DNA of 64,000 nt, taken from positions 60,331-124,330 of the forward strand of contig CASEVE010000001.1 in NCBI GenBank assembly GCA_949291295.1. The letters are read 5' to 3'. The translations under genes were made by a program, and so were the position numbers. Shown piece after piece: positions 50,911 to 58,520 of this stretch (the first letter of the stretch is position 1; every line of letters begins with the position of its first letter). The notes under the pieces were generated by a model. It searched no databases and was not told the origin of the DNA. It saw nothing but the letters and a program-made list of their open reading frames with translations. The DNA is from an uncultured Olsenella sp. GTDB taxonomy: Bacteria; Actinomycetota; Coriobacteriia; Coriobacteriales; Atopobiaceae.

Positions 50911-51329
50911 TATCGGGCGCCTCCCTTCCACTCGTTGAAGAGCTCGGCGCACTGCTGGACTTCCCTCTTCGCCTGCTGCTCCTCGTCCTGCTCGTCGTCG
51001 CCCGGGCCTCCGTTTGGCTCCGGGTCGACCTCGTCGGTCCCGGACTCCTCGGCGTCGCTCTGGGCGTCGGCGAGGAACTGGGCGGCCGCCCTTCGGTCGT
51101 CCTCCGTCGCGGCGTCGCGGCGCCTCACCTGGGCGCGCAGGGCCGCGAGGGCCATCTGCTCGGCGTCCATCGGGCGCTCGCCGTACTTGGCCTCGCGGAC
51201 GAGGTCCGCCGGGAGGCCGCCCGCGACCTCGTCGATGGCCGCGAGTCGGTCGCGCTCGGCCTGGCGAGCCGCCGCCTCGATCTCGGCCACGAGGTCGGGG
51301 TGCTGCTCGCGCAGCTCGGAGAGGTTCAT
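50910..51329 (-). CDS. nested scaffolding protein (Nu3-like, in-frame internal start)
   Basis: An ATG at 51329 (MNLSELREQHPDLVAEI) inside the protease gene has its own strong ribosome site (GGGGAGAGC just upstream). It would yield the 139-residue charged, helical C-terminal part alone. Lambda makes its Nu3 scaffold from the same kind of internal start in gene C. The sequence (AARQAERDRLAAIDEV, then acidic Gln/Glu-rich) suits a scaffold. Inferred, not proven. Confidence 0.7.
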   Translation of the reverse strand: MNLSELREQHPDLVAEIEAAARQAERDRLAAIDEVAGGLPADLVREAKYGERPMDAEQMALAALRAQVRRRDAATEDDRRAAAQFLADAQSDAEESGTDEVDPEPNGGPGDDEQDEEQQAKREVQQCAELFNEWKGGAR

Positions 51330-52166
51330 GCTCTCCCCCTTCTCTTCGGTTGCCGCACAGGGCGGCGCTGCCATTTCGGACACGGCGGGCGTGGCCGCCG
51401 GTGCCTGCGTGACGCGGCGCACGCTTGCGGAGACGCGCGCCGCTAGGTCGGGGACGTGCCGGAATCGGCTCAGGTCGTGGGCCACGCCCGCGATGACGGT
51501 CTCCCCGCCCTCGTCGGTCGTGACCTCGTCCGCGCCCCCCTCGCCCGAGTAGTCGTCCAGCTCGTCGGCGAAGCCCGCGTCCACGATCTCCTGCCCGACC
51601 AGCCACGTCTCCGCCTCGACCACGGGGCGGAGCTCCTCGACGGTCCGCCCGGTCTTCGCGGAGTAGACGCCGAGCATGGCGCGCACGCCGGCGTCCATGT
51701 CCGCGGACAGGGCCCGCACGTCCGAGCCGGTGTAGTAGCCGCAGAGGGCGAGTGCCCCCTCGTGGACCATGAGGATGGAGCCGGGCGTCACGACCACGCG
51801 GTCACCCGCGCACGCGATGACGCTCGCGGCGCTCGCGGCGATGCCCTCCACGCGGACGGTGACCTCCGCCGGCAGCGCCCTGAGCACGTCGTGGATGGCG
51901 AGCCCCGCGTAGAGGTCGCCGCCGCAGCTGTTGAGGCGCACGGTCACGTGCGACGCCTCGCGGAGCCGCGCGAGCTCGCGGTTGACGGTCTCGGAGGTGA
52001 CGGCGGGCTCGCCCGTGCGCTCCCCCGTCCACCAGTCGCGCTCGTCGGCTGCCATGACGTCGCCGTAGAGCGTGAGCTCGTACTCTCCGCCGCCCACGTC
52101 GGCCACGGCGAGGCGAGGCGCGGCCGCGGAGGCCCGCCCCTTCCTGGAAAAGATGCTCACTTGCAC
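50910..52166 (-). CDS. head maturation protease with C-terminal scaffold
   Basis: 418 aa. The N-terminal domain (about 25-230) is a ClpP-like serine protease: nucleophile Ser112 in GIAASAAS, catalytic His135 in MVHEGAL, and LNSCGGDLYAGLAIHD for the oxyanion strand. The C-terminal 140 residues are the scaffold, also made separately from an internal start. The fused protease cleaves scaffold and capsid parts during head assembly. Lies between portal and decoration genes, exactly the lambda C/Nu3 position. Confidence 0.9.
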   Translation of the reverse strand: MQVSIFSRKGRASAAAPRLAVADVGGGEYELTLYGDVMAADERDWWTGERTGEPAVTSETVNRELARLREASHVTVRLNSCGGDLYAGLAIHDVLRALPAEVTVRVEGIAASAASVIACAGDRVVVTPGSILMVHEGALALCGYYTGSDVRALSADMDAGVRAMLGVYSAKTGRTVEELRPVVEAETWLVGQEIVDAGFADELDDYSGEGGADEVTTDEGGETVIAGVAHDLSRFRHVPDLAARVSASVRRVTQAPAATPAVSEMAAPPCAATEEKGESMNLSELREQHPDLVAEIEAAARQAERDRLAAIDEVAGGLPADLVREAKYGERPMDAEQMALAALRAQVRRRDAATEDDRRAAAQFLADAQSDAEESGTDEVDPEPNGGPGDDEQDEEQQAKREVQQCAELFNEWKGGAR

Positions 52167-52169
52167 CCC

Positions 52170-53804
52170 CTATGCGTTTGTGGTTGTCGCCGTCTCGGGC
52201 GACGCGGGCTGCGCTGAGGCGAGGGCCTCGTTCTCGCGCGCCAGGCGCCGCACGTTGTCGTCCCAGTCGGACCCGTTGATGCGCTCGGCCGCGGCCTCCC
52301 GGGTCGTGATGCCCGCGGAGACGGCGGTGAGCTCGGCGTTGATCTCCTTGGTTGGGTCGAGCTGGCCCTGGCTGGGGCCAATCCACTCGCAGCGGAGGTA
52401 GGCTGCGCGTCGCACGGGGTCCGTGAAGAAGCCCGGGGCCTCGAGGCGGCCGATCGCGACGGCCTCGGAGACGAAGAGCTCCCAGACGGGGCGGCAGAAG
52501 TCGCTCACGAGCCACGAGCGGCGCATGCGGAAGGCCTTCCACGCCTCGAGCAGAGCCGCGCGGCTCGCGCTGTAGCTCGAGTTGAACTTCTTGAGAAGCA
52601 GGTCCGCGGGGATCTCGAGAGCCGCGCCCACCTGCGTGGCCATGGACGTCACGAAGGCGTCGAAGCCGGAGTTGGGGCGGCTCGGGTCGCCGAACACGAC
52701 GTCCTCGCCCGGCAGCATGTAGTTGATGGTGCCCGGCCCGAGCTCGTACTCGCTGGGGTCGTCGCTCGCGGCGGCGTCGGGGCCGCCCTGCCCGTCGCCG
52801 ACCTCGTTGAACGGGTTGTCGGTCGGGTCCTCCGTCTTGACGAAGGCGGAGAAGGACGCCTGGATGACCGCAGCCTCGAGCTCGGCCGTGGTGTAGCGCC
52901 TGACCTGCAGCAGCGGCTCGATTGCCTGAGCGAGGTACGGAACGCCGCGGTGCTGGTCGGGCCGCTCCGCCTCCATCATGTGAAGGACGTTGGGCAGGCC
53001 CGTCTTGGGGCCCACGGCGGGGACGCGGCGGAACTCTGCCGACTCGACGTCGTCGGGTGTCTCGAACGGGTGGTGGCTGCAGAGCCAGTACGCGACTACC
53101 TCGCCGGTCCTGGAGATCTCCACGCCGTCGTAGATGAGGTTGCCGTTGTCCGGGTTGCGTCCCGTCGTGACCGCCATGGGCGGGACGCGGGACGCCTCTC
53201 GGCCGTACGTCGCCCCGCTTTCCCAGGGGGTGCAGACGAGGTCGGCCTCCACGATGCGCAGGCGCAGCGTGTACGGGCGCAGGGACGAGCCCTTGTGGCG
53301 CGAGACGAGGGCGAAGGCGTCGCCGCTCATGAGCCACGCCTGCACGGCGACCTGCTGCATCTCCCAGAAGTCGCTGAGGCCCAGCGCGTCGCACGCGCGC
53401 CGGTCGTTCGCCCACAGGCGGAACTCCCGCAGGGCCGCGTCGCCCCAGGCGGCGGCGTCGTCGTCGGACACGCCCAGCGCCGGGGCGTCTACGCGCGGGC
53501 GCGGCACGACGCCCGTGCCCACGACGTTGGTTCTCACGGTGCGGACGGCGCTCGTGGCGATGGGCGCCGCCATGTAGAGCATGCGGCTGCGCTGCCTGAG
53601 CGTCAGGCTGTTGTCGTCGATGTCGCGGGCCGGCGACCCGGACCACGCCGTGAAGCCCTTGAGTCCGCGCCTCGTCCAGCTCGCCCCGGCGTCGGAGTAG
53701 CCGGACGCGGAGCGGGAGGGCGCCGCGGACATGGGGGCGGACGTGGTGGGCGGAGAGCCGGCCACGGGGACGCGGCGGCGCCGGTTGCTGCAGTGCTTGG
53801 CCAT
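52170..53804 (-). CDS. portal protein (lambda gpB-like)
   Basis: 544 aa, lambda-type portal. LTLRQRSRMLYMAAPIATSAVRTVRTNVVGTG, VRRYTTAELEAAVIQASFSAFVKTEDP and LLKKFNSSYSASRAALLEAWKAFRMRRSWL are characteristic. It forms the dodecameric DNA channel at one head vertex. An Arg/Ser-rich N-terminus (MAKHCSNRRRRVPVAG) is poorly conserved, and the true start could be further in. Confidence 0.92.
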   Translation of the reverse strand: MAKHCSNRRRRVPVAGSPPTTSAPMSAAPSRSASGYSDAGASWTRRGLKGFTAWSGSPARDIDDNSLTLRQRSRMLYMAAPIATSAVRTVRTNVVGTGVVPRPRVDAPALGVSDDDAAAWGDAALREFRLWANDRRACDALGLSDFWEMQQVAVQAWLMSGDAFALVSRHKGSSLRPYTLRLRIVEADLVCTPWESGATYGREASRVPPMAVTTGRNPDNGNLIYDGVEISRTGEVVAYWLCSHHPFETPDDVESAEFRRVPAVGPKTGLPNVLHMMEAERPDQHRGVPYLAQAIEPLLQVRRYTTAELEAAVIQASFSAFVKTEDPTDNPFNEVGDGQGGPDAAASDDPSEYELGPGTINYMLPGEDVVFGDPSRPNSGFDAFVTSMATQVGAALEIPADLLLKKFNSSYSASRAALLEAWKAFRMRRSWLVSDFCRPVWELFVSEAVAIGRLEAPGFFTDPVRRAAYLRCEWIGPSQGQLDPTKEINAELTAVSAGITTREAAAERINGSDWDDNVRRLARENEALASAQPASPETATTTNA

Positions 53805-53812
53805 GCGACCCC

Positions 53813-54076
53813 CTACCAGTCCCTGATGTAGACGCCGACGCTCCTGCGCCGGCCTCCCCTTCCGCCCGACGCGAGGGCGGCCTCGTCCTCGGCCACCTTC
53901 GTCTCGAGCGCTGCGATCATGTCGGTGATCTCCGCGAGGTTCGCGCGCGACAGGCTGCGCGTGCCGATCGTGTAGCTCTGAGCGCCGTCGAGGATGGCCC
54001 GCTCGGCCTCGTAGTAGAGCTCGAGGCGCCGGGCGTTGCTCTCGAGGCGCCTGCGGATGACGACGAGGGACGCCAT
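53813..54076 (-). CDS. small head protein (gpW-position, DUF6148-like)
   Basis: 87 aa. RRLELYYEAERAILDGAQSYTIGTRSLSRANLAEITDMIAALETKV is the pattern of the small phage family often labelled DUF6148/gpW. Encoded between large terminase and portal as in lambda (A-W-B), so likely a head-completion protein. Confidence 0.78.
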   Translation of the reverse strand: MASLVVIRRRLESNARRLELYYEAERAILDGAQSYTIGTRSLSRANLAEITDMIAALETKVAEDEAALASGGRGGRRRSVGVYIRDW

Positions 54077-54086
54077 GCCAACCCCC

Positions 54087-56000
54087 CTACCAGTCCTCGG
54101 CGGCCCTTAGCCGCGCGTTTCTCCTGCGATGACCCCCGTGCGGAGCCCCGGGCCGCGCGTCCCCGGCCATCTGGCGCTCGAGGGCGTCCCAGTCCGGGTT
54201 GAGGACGGCCAGCGCCGCGAGGGCGTAGTTCCGGCAGTCGAGCGCCTCGTTGCGCTCGTGGCCGGGTATCTTCTCCCAGCGCCAGCGCGAGCCGGCGCCC
54301 GTCCTGCTGAGGACGAGCCGCTCCGAGAGCAGGCCCGAGAAGAAGCCCTCGTCGTAGCCGCGGCCGCGCGGGAAGTGGCAGTAGCGCGGGCCGGGCTCCT
54401 GGACCTTGAGGGCCGACATGATCTGGGCCTTGCCGGCGTCGACGCCGATCGTGTAGAGCCAGCAGGTGCGGCGCTTGTCCCGTATGGCCACGCGGGTCGG
54501 CACCGCGACGTACGGCACGCCCTCGCCGCCCTTGCCCTTGATGGCGAAGACGCGGGACGCCTGCCGCTGCCGGCAGCGCTCGTAGACCTCCTGCGTGTAG
54601 TGCCCTCCCGAGTCGACGCACGTCACGGAGGCGCGCACGCCCCTGCCGTCGCGCCGGCGCCAGACGTGCGCCACCACGCCGTCCAGCCGCTCCCAGGCCT
54701 CGTCGGAGTCCGGCCGCCCCGCGATGACGCCCTTCTCGAGCCCCCACGTCTCGCCCCAGCGCCCGTGGCCCACGGCCTCGTACTCGAGGCGCGTGTCCTG
54801 CACGTCGACGCCGACGGTGACGACGAGGGCGCCGTCAGGCAGCTCGACGGGCGTGCCGTCCGGGCGCTGCCCGTAGTCCTCGCGGCGGGCCATCATCTCG
54901 TCGTCGGTGGCGAGGTCTCCGCGGTCCTCCCACAGGCGACCGAAGAGGGTGTTGTAGACGACCTGGAGGCGCTGGGGGTCATCGCGGGCCTCCAGGAAGT
55001 CGAGGCAGATGCGGGACCACGGCGTCCAGGGGGAGCAGAAGGCGTTGAGCCAGAAGCTGCGGGTGCGCGTCGCGTCGAGCGCAGCGGGGTTGTCGGCCCG
55101 CCACCGGCTCGGCGCCTCGCGCGCGGCGCGCTCGGGGACGAGGCAGCCGCACGACGGGCAGCACCAGGCGGGCTCGCCCTTCAGGCGGTAGGTCCTGCGC
55201 CCGTTCACGCGGTCCGTCTCGTATTCGAAGCGGATCTGGTCGAATTCTATGTCGTGCCACTCGCCGCACTCGGGGCAGCGCGTCACCCATCGCTCCTGGG
55301 TGCCGCCGGCGTAGGCCACCTCGATGGCGGATGAGCCCCTGACGGTCGGCGTGGAGACCTCGATGGCCTTCGCGTTGTAGAAGGTCGTCTGTCGGGCCTC
55401 GGCGAGCTTCCACGGGTCGCCCTCGCGGCCCGCCGACACCGCCCACCGGTCCCTCTCGTCGCCGATGATGTAGCGCGCGGGGGTGGACGCGAGCGCGGAG
55501 GCCGCGTTCGAGCCCGTCATCATCAGCATGCCCCCCGGGAAGGTCTTCTGGAGCACGTTCGACGCGCCCCTCCTGCCCCTCTCGGCGTCCCGGACCTTGC
55601 TCCTGAGCCTCGGGCAGTCCCTGATCATCGGCTCGACCCTCAGGCGCGAGAACTTCTTCGCGTCCTCGAGCGTGGGCTGGACGAGGAGCACCGTCCCCGG
55701 GTCCTGGTCCATGAGGTAGGCGAGGCAGTTGAGCTCGCACTCGGTCTTGCCGATCTGGGAGCCGGCGACGATGACCACCTTGCGGACGCGCGGGTCGGTG
55801 AAGGCGCGCATCGGCTCGGCGAGGTAGGGCGTGCGGGAGGTGCGCCAGGGGCCCGCCTCGGCGCTCGCCTCCGGCGACAGGCGCCGGTAGCGGTCGGCCC
55901 ACTCGTCGACCGTCAGGGACTCGGGGGGACGGAAGCCCCTGACGGCCCGCGAGAGGGTCGCGTTGAGGTCAGCCAGCCTCTGGGTCTCCGTCCTCGGCAT
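54087..56000 (-). CDS. terminase large subunit (lambda gpA-like)
   Basis: 637 aa DNA-packaging ATPase/nuclease of the GpA family. The N-terminal ESLTVDEWADRYRRLSPEASAEAGPW, the Walker A-like AGSQIGKTE (79-87), the DERDRW segment, a zinc-finger pair (RCPECGEWHDIEF and WCCPSCGCLVPE) and the nuclease region VTVGVDVQDTRLEYEAVGHG are all present. It overlaps the small-subunit gene by 32 bp. A lambda-type enzyme suggests cos-site packaging. Confidence 0.94.
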   Translation of the reverse strand: MPRTETQRLADLNATLSRAVRGFRPPESLTVDEWADRYRRLSPEASAEAGPWRTSRTPYLAEPMRAFTDPRVRKVVIVAGSQIGKTECELNCLAYLMDQDPGTVLLVQPTLEDAKKFSRLRVEPMIRDCPRLRSKVRDAERGRRGASNVLQKTFPGGMLMMTGSNAASALASTPARYIIGDERDRWAVSAGREGDPWKLAEARQTTFYNAKAIEVSTPTVRGSSAIEVAYAGGTQERWVTRCPECGEWHDIEFDQIRFEYETDRVNGRRTYRLKGEPAWCCPSCGCLVPERAAREAPSRWRADNPAALDATRTRSFWLNAFCSPWTPWSRICLDFLEARDDPQRLQVVYNTLFGRLWEDRGDLATDDEMMARREDYGQRPDGTPVELPDGALVVTVGVDVQDTRLEYEAVGHGRWGETWGLEKGVIAGRPDSDEAWERLDGVVAHVWRRRDGRGVRASVTCVDSGGHYTQEVYERCRQRQASRVFAIKGKGGEGVPYVAVPTRVAIRDKRRTCWLYTIGVDAGKAQIMSALKVQEPGPRYCHFPRGRGYDEGFFSGLLSERLVLSRTGAGSRWRWEKIPGHERNEALDCRNYALAALAVLNPDWDALERQMAGDARPGAPHGGHRRRNARLRAAEDW

Positions 56001-56523
56001 CGTCGGTCGACCATCCCTTCCGCTCGCGCACCATCCGCGCGTAGGCGGCTGGGTCGTACTCGTACTGGGAGAGGTCCTCGAGGGCGGCGCACACCTCGCG
56101 GCGGACTATCTCGGAGACCTCGGGGGCGCTGCGGCCCGCGGCGTCCACCGAGACGCGCCCGGGTATCGCCAGGAGCGCCGACCGGACCCCGTAGACGAGC
56201 TGCGTGACCGCCGCCTCGACGTCCTCCGCCGAGTGCATGCGCCCCTCGAGCTCGGCGAGGCGGATTTCCTCCTGCCGGGCCCTCGCCTCCTTGTAGTCGG
56301 CCTCGGCCCGGAGCTTCTTCTTCTCGGCGTCGGAGTCCTCGGCGGCGCGGCCCTCCGCCCTCGCCACGCAGTACGCGACGTAGGACTGGATGGCGAGGTC
56401 GAGGTCGTACTTCGGGGGCCTCCCCTCGCCCTTGAAGACGCCCTCGGCGGCGAGCTGGTTGACGCGCCGCTGCGTGATCCCGAACGCCCTCGCGAGGCGC
56501 GCGGAGCCGACCGTCTCGGGCAC
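55969..56523 (-). CDS. terminase small subunit (Nu1-like)
   Basis: 184 aa. The N-terminal winged-helix (VGSARLARAFGITQRRVNQLAAEGVFKGEGRPPKYDLDLAIQSYV) is the Nu1-type DNA-binding fold that recognises the packaging site. A long helical part (EKKKLRAEADYKEARARQEEIRLAELEGRM) and a C-terminal part that contacts the large subunit follow. Confidence 0.88.
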   Translation of the reverse strand: MPETVGSARLARAFGITQRRVNQLAAEGVFKGEGRPPKYDLDLAIQSYVAYCVARAEGRAAEDSDAEKKKLRAEADYKEARARQEEIRLAELEGRMHSAEDVEAAVTQLVYGVRSALLAIPGRVSVDAAGRSAPEVSEIVRREVCAALEDLSQYEYDPAAYARMVRERKGWSTDDAEDGDPEAG

Positions 56524-56657
56524 GGGACCGCCTCCCTCGGGAACGGAAACCGACGTTTTTCAAGTCTTGGGTAATCGAGGTTTTTTGGGGGCACCGAGCG
56601 CGCAGGCGTTTCGCCCCTCGGAAGGACCCGCGACAAAGCGAGGGCAGTGCATTTAAC
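56524..56657. other. gap before terminase; candidate packaging-site region
   Basis: 134 bp without a gene, with AT-rich runs GACGTTTTTC and GAGGTTTTTTGGGGG and several short repeats. Lambda-type phages carry cos next to the Nu1 gene, so this is where a packaging site would be expected; none can be shown from sequence alone. Confidence 0.35.
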
Positions 56658-57278
56658 TCAAACGAGGCCGCACTGTCTCATGTGATGCTCGAGCCTCGTG
56701 GCCATGATCTCGCTGAGCCTCTCGCGGCTGCGCTCGTCGTTGCCCCGGTTCATGACCATCTGCGGGACGGACGGGCCGAAGTTGCCACCCGCCCATCCGC
56801 TCCCCACGCGCCTCACCGGGCCGTACTTCGACACGCCCGGTATGTACATGCGAGGTGACTCGACCGAGTACCTGCCGCCCTCGGTTCCAGGGGGCGACCA
56901 GTGCCCGATGGTTGTGGGAGATCCCTTCACGTACTCGGCGGTGATCTTGTAGGGCGCGGAGTTCCGGCGCTTGCTCGCCGGGCTGAGCGCCCTGGCAAAC
57001 GACTTCACCGGCTGGGGCCCTCCCCTGTACACGAGCTCCAGGGTGGCCAGCCCACCGCGCACCGAGACGCCTCCCCGCGAGCTCTTGTTATTCGGGTTGA
57101 GCGAGGCCTTCTTGGCGTTGTAAACCTTCATCGCCTCGAGCCCGATGGGTCCGGGGGCGCGAGTCCTCATGTCGCTGATGGTGCGCTGCACGCACCTCGC
57201 CCAGTCGTCGCCGTGCCCCCACAGCCGTCGGGAGAACTCCTTCGAGTCGAGCAGTCTCGCAGTCACATCGACCGGCAT
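56658..57278 (-). CDS. minor tail protein Z-like
   Basis: 206 aa. The C-terminal part (GPVRRVGSGWAGGNFGPSVPQMVMN, then ERLSEIMATRLEHHMRQCG) resembles prophage minor tail protein Z of the lambda neck region. The N-terminal part contains IGLEAMKVYNAKKASLNPNNKS. Odd placement: Z-like genes normally lie among the neck and tail genes, but here it sits upstream of terminase as one of the first late genes. Confidence 0.6.
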   Translation of the reverse strand: MPVDVTARLLDSKEFSRRLWGHGDDWARCVQRTISDMRTRAPGPIGLEAMKVYNAKKASLNPNNKSSRGGVSVRGGLATLELVYRGGPQPVKSFARALSPASKRRNSAPYKITAEYVKGSPTTIGHWSPPGTEGGRYSVESPRMYIPGVSKYGPVRRVGSGWAGGNFGPSVPQMVMNRGNDERSRERLSEIMATRLEHHMRQCGLV

Positions 57279-57286
57279 CCGTCACC

Positions 57287-57478
57287 TCACCTCATGAGGT
57301 CCAACGGTGAGCCGTGGTTCTCGAAGCACCAGTCGATGCCCTCGTACCTGTCGACGCTCACGACCGTCCCGACGGACGGGGCGGGCTCCCTCGGCTCGAG
57401 GCCCAGAGCGCGCAGCATCGCCCTTGACATCGAGGTGTTGTAACGGAGCGCAATCATCGCCAGCTCGCCCTTGGACAT
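57287..57478 (-). CDS. small phage protein, first late gene
   Basis: 63 aa (MSKGELAMIALRYNTSMSRAM...), basic N-terminal helix and C-terminal DRYEGIDWCFENHG. No family known. GGGGGCGGA precedes the ATG at 57478; an ATG at 57496 would add six residues. The leader terminator T-run abuts the upstream start. Confidence 0.55.
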   Translation of the reverse strand: MSKGELAMIALRYNTSMSRAMLRALGLEPREPAPSVGTVVSVDRYEGIDWCFENHGSPLDLMR

Positions 57479-57496
57479 TCCGCCCCCGATCTCCAT

Positions 57497-57525
57497 GAGA
57501 AAGGCCGCCCGGCACCGGACGGCCT
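57497..57525 (-). terminator. terminator in the leader of the late genes
   Basis: Minus strand: AGGCCGTCCGG / CCGGGCGGCCT (one mismatch) with a 2-base loop, then TTTCTC. It lies only bases before the first late gene and downstream of a promoter-like region, so late expression may require read-through. Confidence 0.75.
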
Positions 57526-57552
57526 CACTGTCTCGCGCTCGTGCGCACCATA

Positions 57553-57580
57553 CCTATACCACGGGAAATGCGGAGACTAA
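57553..57580 (-). promoter_or_regulatory. candidate late promoter
   Basis: Minus strand: TTAGTC (57580-57575) and TATAGG (57558-57553), 16 bp apart. The -35 overlaps the repeated TCGTGACTAA/TTAGTCACGA motif, so regulation by the repeat-binding protein is likely. Confidence 0.4.
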
Positions 57581-57623
57581 TCGTGACTTTTCGTGACTAA
57601 CGGTGTTTTTTCGTGACTAACGA
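57575..57623. promoter_or_regulatory. operator-like direct repeats
   Basis: TCGTGACT starts at 57581, 57591 and 57611 (steps of 10 and 20 bp, one and two helical turns). The last two extend as TCGTGACTAACG, and an overlapping GACTAA lies at 57575. They sit between the hicB terminator and the late-gene leader. Confidence 0.75.
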
Positions 57624-57645
57624 TGAAACGCCCGCGCATCGGAAA

Positions 57646-57673
57646 GGGGCCGCGACCCGAAGGCCACGGCCCC
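57646..57673 (-). terminator. hicAB terminator
   Basis: Minus strand: GGGGCCG...CGCGGCCCC stem with a CTTCGG tip, followed by TTTCC. 40 bp past the hicB stop. Confidence 0.75.
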
Positions 57674-57712
57674 GCTCGCTGGGACCCCGAGGGCGATGGC
57701 GAGGCGATCGCG

Positions 57713-58147
57713 CTACGCCGTCGCCATCGCCCTCTCGTAGTCGCGATACTCCAGCCTGGCGTTGACGGAGTCGACCGTGATGCGCGTGTTGCGCCCGTCC
57801 CTCCACCCGACCAGCGCCCCGGAGGCGAGCATCTGCGTCACGCGCGGCCGGGAGACCCCGAGCTTCTCCGCGGCCTCGCTCGCCGACACGGTGGGGATGG
57901 CGTCTCGCGACACCTCAACGCCGATGAGGATGACGCGGCCCCCGTGCTCCGGCTCGTTGCCGAAAGTCGGCTCCGGCGGCTCGACGCCGCGAATCAGCCA
58001 GTCCTCAGCCGTCCCCCTGAGCCAGTCGGCGGCCATCTCGGCCGCGTCGTTGAGCGACACGCCCTGCGTCCCGCCCTCGAGGCCGAACGGGAACGCGAGA
58101 ACGTAGCCGTCGGACTCGAACAGCTCGAACTCCCGAAGAATGAACAT
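57713..58147 (-). CDS. hicB: HicB-type antitoxin with HTH
   Basis: 144 aa. The N-terminal half (FELFESDGYVLAFPFGLEGGTQGVSLNDAAEMAADWLRG) has the HicB fold that covers the toxin. The C-terminal part (PTVSASEAAEKLGVSRPRVTQMLASGALVGWRDGRNTRI) is a MerR/excisionase-like helix-turn-helix that would bind the hicAB promoter. GGGAGG precedes the ATG. It follows hicA by 40 bp and ends at its own terminator. It could also bind the TCGTGACT repeats next door (speculative). Confidence 0.85.
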   Translation of the reverse strand: MFILREFELFESDGYVLAFPFGLEGGTQGVSLNDAAEMAADWLRGTAEDWLIRGVEPPEPTFGNEPEHGGRVILIGVEVSRDAIPTVSASEAAEKLGVSRPRVTQMLASGALVGWRDGRNTRITVDSVNARLEYRDYERAMATA

Positions 58148-58187
58148 GGGTACCTCCCTGCGACGCGCGATGCCCAGAGGGGCGGGG

Positions 58188-58361
58188 CTACTTGAGCCCC
58201 GCCTGCTTCTTGATCTTCTCGAAGAGCTGGTTCGGTATCTCCCTGTGCCTCGGCACCTGCGTGAACCTCTTGCCGTCCGTCCAGTGCTCGTGGTTCGTGC
58301 CGCCGTCAGGGTGGAAGCCGTTGCTCCTGAGAAGGTCGGTCACCTCTTTCCTCTTGACCAT
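58188..58361 (-). CDS. hicA: HicA-type mRNA interferase toxin
   Basis: 57 aa (MVKRKEVTDLLRSNGFHPDG, then GTNHEHW and FTQVPRHREIP). This is the double-stranded-RNA-binding-like HicA fold with the catalytic His in GGTNHEHW and the conserved VPRHREIPNQLFEKI-type helix. HicA cuts mRNA when HicB is lost. AAAGGAG lies just before the ATG. Short enough to be missed by length-filtered gene calls. Its strong upstream promoter makes hicAB an independently expressed, likely prophage-stabilising or superinfection-related unit. Confidence 0.88.
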   Translation of the reverse strand: MVKRKEVTDLLRSNGFHPDGGTNHEHWTDGKRFTQVPRHREIPNQLFEKIKKQAGLK

Positions 58362-58382
58362 CGCTCTCCTTTCGACGCCTCT

Positions 58383-58411
58383 ATCTTAACTCACTTAATA
58401 TGTATGGTCAA
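58383..58411 (-). promoter_or_regulatory. hicAB promoter
   Basis: Minus strand: TTGACC (58411-58406), 17-bp spacer, TAAGAT (58388-58383). Near-consensus housekeeping promoter, 22 bp before hicA. Confidence 0.8.
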
Positions 58412-58445
58412 CAGTAATCTTCACCGAGCTGATGACGACCGGCAC

Positions 58446-58480
58446 AAAAAACGCCCCGCACGGAGCTGCCATGCGGGGCG
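58446..58480 (-). terminator. terminator of the early operon
   Basis: Minus strand: CGCCCCGCATGG / CCGTGCGGGGCG stem (12 bp, central mismatch only) with a 5-base loop, then TTTTTT. 40 bp past the stop at 58521. It isolates hicAB from the early genes. Confidence 0.93.
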
Positions 58481-58520
58481 CGCTGGTCGCGAGGAGCCTC
58501 GATGATCTTCTGCCATCGGC

